Shown: piece by piece, positions 57,801-64,000 of the stretch
How the letters are laid out: each line of letters opens with the position of its first letter
Position numbering within the stretch: the first letter of the stretch is position 1
Assembly: GCF_000237925.1 (NCBI RefSeq)
Contig: NW_017386006.1
Location: forward strand, 496,001-560,000
Length of the DNA stretch: 64,000 nucleotides
Direction of reading: 5' to 3'
From: Schistosoma mansoni
Taxonomy: Eukaryota; Platyhelminthes; Trematoda; Strigeidida; Schistosomatidae
Program-made: the position numbers and the translations under genes
The notes under the pieces: generated by a model
Database searches by the model: none
Seen by the model: only the letters and a program-made list of their open reading frames with translations
Told to the model about the DNA's origin: nothing

Positions 57801-59511
57801 CTTTGTACCTCTACATTGCAAAAGAAACATGATCAAAACTTAGTTATTGAATACACACTATATGTTCTACGGATATAGTTGAAAAAGAGCTAAACGCCTT
57901 GCGTAATACACTTGGGAAGAACGGATACCCTATAAATTTTACAAACAAATATATGATCATGAAGGTTAGAATAGGCGAAATAAAAACGGTAAAAAAACCT
58001 TGTTCATGTGCTTACAATTTAGACGGGATGCAACTAGCGTAATCTTAATCCAAAGATTACGCAGTACAATATAAAAATCATTGAACGCTGGAGAACTACG
58101 ACTGTTTTCTACGCTCCCAATGTTGACACCGAGGCTAAAAGATGAATTACCTAGAATAACCACCTGATTTTATATTTCTCAGTTCGACCGCCCTTGTGGA
58201 GCAGGTTATATTGGTCAAAGTTCTAGGAATTTACATTTTCGTGCTCGCGAACACCTTCCAATGTGGTCAACTAAAGGTCTAGTAAAGAAAGTGAGTAGTT
58301 GAATGTTGACCCACTTACTTCAAACTGGTCATAGTGCCAGTATATGCCATGCTTTTTCAATTATTTATCGTTTTTGTAATTTTTTGCCAAGCCTTGTCAG
58401 ACTCAAAGTCCTTCAAACGACGGAAGCAGTAGACATCCGGATTAAGAAATTGAAGCTATGTATACGAAACAAATATCTTCAACTTCTTTCCTTGCTCTGG
58501 ACAACCTCAGGGCCAATTAATCAGTAGTAATGTTAGCCACTAAATGACCGGGGCGGATTGGACTCCACTGGTCAAGGCTTTTAGCTTACATCGACCCATG
58601 AATTCAACTATTAAAATCACTACAATCTCCACAAACACCCATCCTAATAAATATAATTGTCTCTTATCTTCATTCACATATCTTCGTGTTACTATTATTA
58701 TTGGTTTAAGACCATTATTGGTCCTCTTAGTACGTGATTTATTCACTTCGCATTCATCCCACTTTCTTATGTCTTATTATTTTTTTACACATAGTCTTCG
58801 ACTGGATATTTAAACGACTTTGTAATTGTAGTATTATTTCTCTCACCCCATCTGATTCATTTATTTTGATCATGAACCTCACAATTTCACTTAACATATA
58901 AGCTTATTCAAGTTAACATTCCTTATAAGTCATTTCAACATTAACAATCCTAAATTCAAATCATATAACTTTAAACAATACAATTTGCCCTAAACGTGGC
59001 CACTTTTCGGATTATTAATTTGTATATATAATTGTAGGACCTGAAGAGAATTTATTGAAAAGAATATTCTTCATTCATATATTAGTCTTTTAATAGAAAA
59101 TAGTTGAAAGATAACTTGGATGAAGTTTATTTCAACATTATAAAATAATATTATGCAATTGTTTGGTTTAGTTTAGTTCATCATTTCAATTTATCAACAC
59201 TTTTAAATTTCTTCTATACATAAACAGGCTCCTACGAACAAATGCCTAACAATACTCCTATATCATGCCGCAGTATGGTTTTTAATGCACATGAACCCTA
59301 TCCTTTTGAAAATTCAATGCCTTATTCACAAAACAGTTCGATGTCAACGCGAGTTACTGACTCTACACTTAGTGGTAATGAGAATAAATCTACGCATAAT
59401 CTCCGACATTCGGATCAACTATCTATTCAAAATTCCGGTTGTCTTACTCCAAAGTATGTTAACTTTCCTGATACCGACAATTTCAATTGTGATAGAACTT
59501 TTCAAACAACT
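45872..59511 (+). CDS. Large protein with four C2H2 zinc fingers, 3' end not seen
   Basis: Eight exons join in frame: 45872-45965, 45998-46095, 46133-47216, 47249-47350, 47383-47580, 50084-51664, 55003-55428, 59228-59511, totalling 1289 codons; more exons must follow. Introns are GT-AG: 32, 37, 32, 32, then 2503, 3338 and 3799 bases. The start is the first ATG in the open frame; a further 5' exon is possible. Zinc fingers: residues 292-312 (C-2-C-12-H-3-H), 324-345, 470-493 (C-4-C-12-H-4-H) and 501-524, as two pairs, the first in exon 3 and the second in exon 5. The other two thirds are Ser/Asn/Gln/Pro-rich with little predicted structure; exon 6 has a short acidic segment (TDAFLSDLQEILERD) that could be an interaction helix. 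Likely a nuclear DNA- or RNA-binding regulator; I do not recognise the family. No stops or shifts in exons. Confidence 0.9.
46811..46978 (+). other. First zinc-finger pair
   Basis: Exon 3 encodes HCSLCGKQYRHVASLRNHM and, 11 residues after the first finger, CNHCVYSSQYHRNVIKHM. Each has complete Cys2His2 ligands. The linker is not the TGEKP type, so cooperative tandem DNA binding is less certain. Confidence 0.9.
47411..47579 (+). other. Second zinc-finger pair
   Basis: Exon 5 encodes CDIPGCDQAFHSVKYLSNH and CPLEGCSFCGLRRMHLKRH, both with C-4-C spacing and complete ligands. The four-residue Cys spacing is shared with fingers of GLI/ZIC/TFIIIA-like proteins, but the rest does not match those families. 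Confidence 0.9.
47581..50083 (+). other. Intron 5 of the zinc-finger gene
   Basis: 2503 bases. I see no repeat family and no nested gene; the 95-codon frame at 47675-47962 lacks any support. Confidence 0.7.
52790..52960 (+). repeat. tRNA-like SINE fragment (candidate)
   Basis: It begins GGTTGGCCAAGTGGTTATGA, resembling an A box (TGGCNNAGTGG), followed about 40 bases later by AAGTTTAAACCCGC, a degenerate B-box position, and a GC-richer body. No second copy here, so the family cannot be confirmed. Confidence 0.4.
53520..53910 (-). mobile_element. RTE deletion derivative: 5' UTR joined to the 3' coding end
   Basis: On the minus strand, about 200 bases of RTE 5' UTR (53910-53704, the unit also at 18.56-18.76 and 18.79-18.99 kb) run straight into the C-terminal coding end NTLCREMETDMRRMNN, then DRVGWKMLVGGLCS. 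The endonuclease and RT are missing. The same breakpoint is present at 18.76 kb. Confidence 0.82.
53911..54148 (-). repeat. Flank shared with 18.32-18.56 kb
   Basis: Nearly identical to 18323-18560 in opposite orientation and contiguous with the RTE derivative in both places. Either it is the outer 5' part of the RTE element or the two loci share a segmental duplication. Confidence 0.75.
54600..54930 (-). mobile_element. SINE-like element, 5' truncated
   Basis: A minus-oriented copy of the 16.4-kb family that keeps the 3' tail and the MVHMG frame and stops near CCTAGGTG...CCGTGTCCA. ATTCATT occurs just before (54594-54600) and after (54934-54940), a possible short target duplication. Confidence 0.82.
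57870..58530 (+). mobile_element. Penelope-like element fragment with GIY-YIG endonuclease
   Basis: The plus strand encodes ELNALRNTLGKNGYPINF (end of the RT/thumb region). After several stops it encodes CGAGYIGQSSRNLHFRAREH (GIY-YIG motif as AGYIG, with the Arg of the next helix), then MLTHLLQTGHSA and VLQTTEAVDIRIKKLKL. These are the endonuclease and end of Penelope-like proteins of schistosomes. Broken by stops and shifts. Confidence 0.82.
58540..58640 (+). repeat. Terminal-repeat piece related to the hammerhead palindromes
   Basis: GAATTCAACTATTAAAATCA and ACAATCTCCACAAACACCC match, with small changes, the extension of the palindromes at 16190-16245 and (reverse) 9430-9470. It lies directly after the Penelope-like endonuclease, as a pseudo-LTR would. 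The hammerhead core itself is not preserved. Confidence 0.55.
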
Positions 59512-59588
59512 GTAAGTAAATTTAGTTTTTAATAGTTTGGATCACCCTGTTGTTGATATTTTGATTGACTTTTTGATCAGTCTTGGTG

Positions 59589-59755
59589 AGTGGCTATCTG
59601 GACTCAGTAGCCAAGTGAACAGCACTTTGGCATTTAAGGCGAAAGGTACTGGATTTGAATCCCGGAGTGAACATCAACTCTGAGATGTTAGTACGTCCAG
59701 CCTATAATTCCCAAACAGGACGAAATGCGCATCATGGATTCTACTGCTAGCCACA
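59589..59755 (+). repeat. Smα-like repeat with mutated hammerhead
   Basis: A full unit: head GTGGCTATCTGGACTCAGTA, B-box-like GGATTTGAATCCC, GTGAACATCAACTCTGAGAT, and end TGGATTCTACTGCTAGCCAC. The ribozyme region (about 59691-59735) has lost the CTGATGA core (it reads CCTATAA) and the GTC site (ATC), while stem II GGAC and GAAA remain. Smα repeats of schistosomes normally carry an active hammerhead. Confidence 0.8.
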
Positions 59756-59892
59756 TTCCGTCTATTCTATATAAACTGTACGTGAATTTTTTTATAGCAA
59801 GGATCGCCAGTTATTATTAGCACAATACCTGGTTAAATGTTTCTATCTTGAAAGATTCTGCACTCAATCATGATTGTCTGTGCTTTAGTCAC

Positions 59893-62800
59893 ATGGCCGC
59901 GCGAATATATAGCCTCTGCCAGGGAAGTCCTACTCACTGCCTTCTCGTGGCGAGGGTGTTGTTTACGATAGTGAGAGGACGAAAAGCGAATATCCGGCGC
60001 TTTAACCGGGTTGGTGGACATGGAGGGTCCACCTAGGGGAGTTGGAAAACCCTGATTCCAAACCAATGGTGCACATGGGCTCCAGTATCCTGATGGAACG
60101 AATGGCGAATGAACCTGCTGTTGGTCACCGGCTACCATGGGACTGCATCTCCTCACGATGCTCCACTGCCTTGTGGATCAGACCTTTAGGTCAAAGGCTC
60201 GGGGTGTGGCCCCCTATGAAAACTACCTGCTTCAGTTTGGGCACCCGGGCAGTATCACAGCCCACACACAAATGACATGAAATGACTCACTACACTAAAT
60301 ACACTGCTCTCGTTCCTAATAGAAGAAAGACAATTTACATTATTATTATTATTACCATTATTATTATTGTTATTATTATTACTATTATTATTATTATTAC
60401 TATTATTTACTACGTCGCTTTTTCACTCCCTTCATTCCCAAATTGTGTATCCTTCCTTTCCAACTTATGCAGTAGCTCGCCCATGGTGGAAACTCTGTTC
60501 TATCTAAACGATCTCCAGTCACTGCCTGGTTGAAAGTGAATGCTTCCACCGATTACGAATACTGAGGCAGTCTTTCTGAAACCACGTACGCCATTCAAGC
60601 TGGCTTCCTTCAACGTTCGCACACTAATGCAGATCGGACAACAGATGGGGCTGGCTATGTCTTCAGAAAGTCTCAATGTTGATGTTTGCTGTCTATCCGA
60701 GACCCGTATTCAAGACTCTAGTCAAGTACTACAAATTCGCTCTCCATCTGTCGCTTCGAAAAGCTTGTTTCACGTGCGCTTATCCGGGGACTCTGTGGCA
60801 TCTTCGTCTGGTCTTGCAGGCGTTGGTGTTGCACTAAGCGCTAGGGCTGAGGCAGCACTAATCGATTGGATCCCCATTAACAGTCGGTTATGTGCTGTTA
60901 GATTAGAAAGTTCCATCAAAGTGAGAAGAAACCGGCGTGAGAAACTGTGTTTTTTTGTCATCTCCGCCTATGCCCCGACAGATTACAGCCCGGATGCAAT
61001 CAAGGATGAGTTTTACCACCAGTTAACAGTTCTTCTCCAGAAAGCGCGTTCGACAGATATTGTAGTATTAGCCGGAGACTTGAATGCTCAGGTCGGGCGT
61101 CTAGGCACAGAAGAGAGTCGTTTAGGTGGCCGATGGGGACTTGTTGGTCGCAGGACAGATAACGGGGACCGTTTGTTGCAACTGTGCACAGACCACAACC
61201 TGTTTCTGGCTAGCACTAACTTCTGGCACAGTCATCGCCGGTGTGCCACCTGGCGTCCTCCCTCTGCATCTCAAGCCTGGACTCAGATTGATCACATCGC
61301 GATCAGCTACCGCTGGCGTGGTTGTGTACAAGACTGCCGCTCCTTTTGGAGTACCTATCTGGAGTCTGATCATGCCCTGGTCTGCGCCAATCTCACCTTA
61401 CTTTTCAGTGGCCGAAAGATTGACCACCACCAACGGATCGATGTTAGTAAACTGGCTGCAACTTCTATTGCAAGTAAGTATCGAGCGGAGCTAGCTTCTA
61501 GACTAGCTACCATCCCATGGAAAAGTATAGATGAGCATTGGTTGCTTCTTCACGACGCCATGAAAATGGCGAGTAAAGCCGCTTGCGGCTTCGCGAAACG
61601 TCCCGCTTATAAGCATTGGGTTTCTTCTGGCTCCTTACAACTGATGGAAACCCGTCGGTCTACTCCGGGTGACCGTGAGTATAACCACAAACGAAGGCTG
61701 TTACGTAGTGAAATCGGGCAAAGCTTGCGTAAGGACCGAGAAGCCTGGTGGTCGGAGCGTGCTAATGAGATGGAAGCAGCAACTACATCTGGTAACTGCC
61801 GGAAGCTCTTCCAACTCATCCGAGCCACTGGCAGCAAGAAGTCTGGTGTGAGTGAAACAATCTACGAGGATGACGGGATGCCAATCACTAACATCTCTCG
61901 ACGTCTTGGACGATGGGCGGAATTTTTCGAAGGGCAGTTCAACTGGCCTGCTGCTCCGGCAACATCAACCAGCTTGTCCTGCCCCCCATGGCCGGTGACG
62001 ACTGATCCACCAAACGAGGCGGAAGTCCACAAGGAACTCCAACTCTTGAAGCGCTACAAATCACCTGGCCCAGATGACTTACCTCCGGCTCTTTTTAAAG
62101 ATGGTGGTGACTTTCTGGCTAAGGAAGTGACGGTGTTGTTTGCAAAGGTTTGGGAGCAAGAAAGTGTTCCAACATCATGGAATGAGTCAATAGTCGTCCC
62201 TATCTTTAAAAAGGGCTCACGTTGTTCCTGTAACAACTACCGGGGGATAAGTCTACTTCCGATTGCGTCCAAACTATTGGCTTCTGTCATTCTTCGTAGG
62301 TTGTTTAAAACCCGAGAACGATTGACTCGCGAGGAGCAGGCTGGTTTTCGTTCTGGTCGAGGATGCATTGATCACATCTTCACCCTCCGCCAAATGTTAG
62401 AACACCGTCATACTTATCGCAGGCCAACAATCGTAGTGTTTCTTGATATCAGGGCGGCCTTCGATTCGTTGGACAGGACTGTTCTCTGGAATTGTCTATT
62501 GAAGAAGGGTGTGCCTGAGAAGTTCATTAACATCTTAAAGGCCCTGTATACGAACACCTCAGGCAGAGTGAGGGCATACAACCACCTTTCTCCCTTGTTC
62601 CATTCGAGCAGTGGGGTTAGGCAGGGTTGCCCGATCTCACCATTCCTCTTCAACTTTGCCATCGACGACATCCTGGAAACAGCTCTGATGGAGGTAAGTA
62701 ATGGCGGTGTGGATATGTTGCCTGGAGAACGACTTCTCGACCTTGAGTATGCGGATGATATTGTCTTACTGTGCGATAATGCCCAAGGCATGCAATCCGC

Positions 62801-63755
62801 ACTTAATCAGTTGGAAATCAGTGTCCGCATGTACAGCATGTGCTTTGCACCCTCCAAGTGCAAGGCACTCCTACAAGACTGGCAGGATTCTCATCCTGTA
62901 CTCACCCTGGATGGTGAGCAGATTGAAGAAGTTGAGAAGTTCGTGTATCTAGGTAGCTATATAAGTGCTGGTGGTGGCGTGAGTGATGAGATTGATGCAC
63001 GTATAAGGAAAGCCAGAGCGGCTTATGCCAATCTGGGCCATCTTTGGCGCCTTCGTGATGTTAGTCTGGCTGTAAAAGGTCGGATCTGCAGCGCGTCGGT
63101 GAGAGTAGTTTTGCTCTATGCTTGTGAAACCTGGCCTCTCCGAGTTGAGAATGTTAGACGACTCTCTGTGTTCGATCATCATTGTCTCCGAAGGATTGCT
63201 GACATCCAGTGGTAACACCATGTTAGTAATGCAGAGGTTCGACATCGTGTGTTCGGGCGCAGAGACGATAATTCAATTGGTGTCACCATCTTGAAACACC
63301 GACTTCAGTGGCTTGGACATGTTTTACGAATGTCGTCCCAGAGACTTCCACGCCGTGCATTATTTGCCGACTCTGGGACTGGTTGGAAAAAGCGGAGAGG
63401 AGGTCAGTGTATGACATGGTGTCGTGGCATGAAAGAAAGCTGCAAAGGGCTAGCTTCTGTTGGTCCTTCACGACTCCCTGGCTGGGGTCCGAGAGATGGT
63501 GCAACACAGTGGCTAGAGACGTTATCAGATATGGCTCAGAATAGAAGCCAGTGGCGATCCTGCTGCAACCTTCTTTTACTTTCTACATAAAGAGTGGTTC
63601 TAACTTTCTTAACTGAAAGAGTCTTCTGGTTGTACATTTCAGTCCGCCTTATCTTTTCATCCCTTCTCTTCCTACTTTCATTATTTCGTGTGGCGCATAT
63701 GTATCTGGTGCCCTTTTGTACCAATATATATGTGTTTAAATAAATAAATAAATAA
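59893..63755 (+). mobile_element. Nearly intact endonuclease/RT LINE (RTE-like)
   Basis: A 3.86-kb element: 5' region 59893-60539 (slightly truncated, as it lacks the first 60 bases of the SINE-like copies and carries an ATT microsatellite at 60340-60412), one long ORF, a short 3' UTR and an AAAT-repeat tail. The tail and 3' end are the same as those of the SINE-like elements. No target duplication could be fixed. It lies after the last exon seen of the zinc-finger gene, perhaps in the next intron. Confidence 0.9.
60540..63590 (+). pseudogene. LINE endonuclease-reverse transcriptase with one premature stop
   Basis: A frame of 1017 codons from the ATG at 60540 (TGA directly upstream) to the stop at 63588-63590, interrupted only by a TAA at codon 892 (63213-63215). 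Endonuclease, about residues 20-285: Glu54 in CLSETR, Asp180 in AGDLNAQ, Asp277-His278 in SDHALV. RT: RYKSPGPDDLPPALF, CNNYRGISLLP, VFLDIRAAFDSLDRT (motif A), SSGVRQGCPISPFLF (motif B), and LEYADDIVLL with YADD at 737-740. C-terminus: LLYACETWPLRVENVRRL, then (after the stop) LQWLGHVLRMSSQRLPRRAL and TLSDMAQNRSQWRSC. All catalytic residues are present. The protein would nick the target and copy the element RNA. A CAA-to-TAA change is the simplest origin of the stop, as the neighbouring bases fit a Gln codon. Confidence 0.9.
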
Positions 63756-64000
63756 AGTGAGAAAATATATTTTGTTTCATCTGCATTTAAATGACTCCAA
63801 GTAATTTGTTATGTTAACCGATTGTGAAACACTGTGTATATCTTTGGGTTTTGTACGGTTATATCGTACATAAAGTGATATTTACTCTGTCAATTTCCAT
63901 TTGATAAGGAATATCAGTGTTTTGAACACCTCATCAACTTATATGAACAACGGTCGGTTATTTAGAAAGGCAATAATGACTTACTTATGAATCCATTGCC
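63756..64000. other. AT-rich sequence after the LINE
   Basis: No feature recognised. It may be intron sequence of the zinc-finger gene, whose last exons lie beyond the window. Confidence 0.4.

Larger units (their letters stand above)
55429..59227 (+). other. Intron 7 of the zinc-finger gene
   Basis: 3799 bases. It contains a Penelope-like fragment and an adjoining terminal-repeat piece (57870-58640); the other 2.9 kb show nothing I can identify. Confidence 0.8.

Noticed and set aside
59589-59755. An active Smα hammerhead
   Set aside because: The CTGATGA core is lost and the GTC cleavage triplet is ATC.
60282-60533. A frame with a long isoleucine/threonine run before the LINE ORF
   Set aside because: The run is an ATT microsatellite in the LINE 5' region.
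1-64000. CRISPR arrays, bacterial operons or phage genes
   Set aside because: No regularly spaced repeats, no ribosome-binding-site-led gene strings; introns and retroelements show a eukaryotic genome.

Overview
This window reads as genomic DNA of a schistosome (blood fluke, genus Schistosoma; species not decided). The evidence is an AT-rich background, two multi-exon genes with introns of only 32-39 bases near their 5' ends, and a dense, nested load of retroelements: RTE-type and CR1-type LINEs, Ty3/gypsy LTR elements, Penelope-like elements (PLEs), and Smα-like repeats with hammerhead ribozyme sequences. No bacterial gene, rRNA, true tRNA gene or CRISPR array was seen.

Layout. 1-17.2 kb is a graveyard of repeats: RTE fragments, a truncated gypsy pol (2.1-5.1 kb, minus), solo LTRs, a 376-base palindrome whose arms each carry a hammerhead motif (9464-9839), and a young, internally deleted gypsy element (10158-13011) with almost identical LTRs and a perfect 5-bp target duplication inside an Smα repeat. 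17.2-23.1 kb holds a decayed RTE element with a 5' UTR duplication. It was later hit by a solo LTR and by a SINE-like element, each with perfect target duplications. 23.3-24.6 kb is a decayed PLE. 24.6-28.7 kb shows nothing recognisable.

28.7-31.9 kb (minus strand) is a well-preserved gene for a TET/FET-family RNA-binding protein (FUS/EWSR1/TAF15/cabeza type): RRM, RanBP2-type zinc finger, glycine/arginine tail and a C-terminal proline-tyrosine. Ten exons join in frame. 32.6-45.8 kb is again repeats (LINE fragments, CR1 fragments, a solo LTR, a SINE-like copy) separated by sequence without recognised genes.

45.9-59.5 kb (plus strand) is a second real gene, with at least eight exons and 1289 codons. 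It encodes a large, low-complexity protein with four C2H2 zinc fingers, a likely nuclear regulator without an assigned family. Its 5' introns are 32-37 bases; its later introns are 2.5-3.8 kb and hold RTE, SINE-like, PLE and tRNA-like repeats. The 3' end is not seen. After the last exon come an Smα copy and a nearly intact 3.9-kb LINE (59893-63755) whose endonuclease/reverse transcriptase frame is broken by one stop codon.

How parts relate: the short elements at 16.4, 21.3, 33.6 and 54.6 kb have the 5' sequence and the 3' tail of the 59.9-kb LINE with the coding part removed, so they look like parasites mobilised by it. Sequence flanking the hammerhead palindromes is also found directly after a PLE endonuclease fragment at 58.6 kb, tying the ribozymes to PLE termini.
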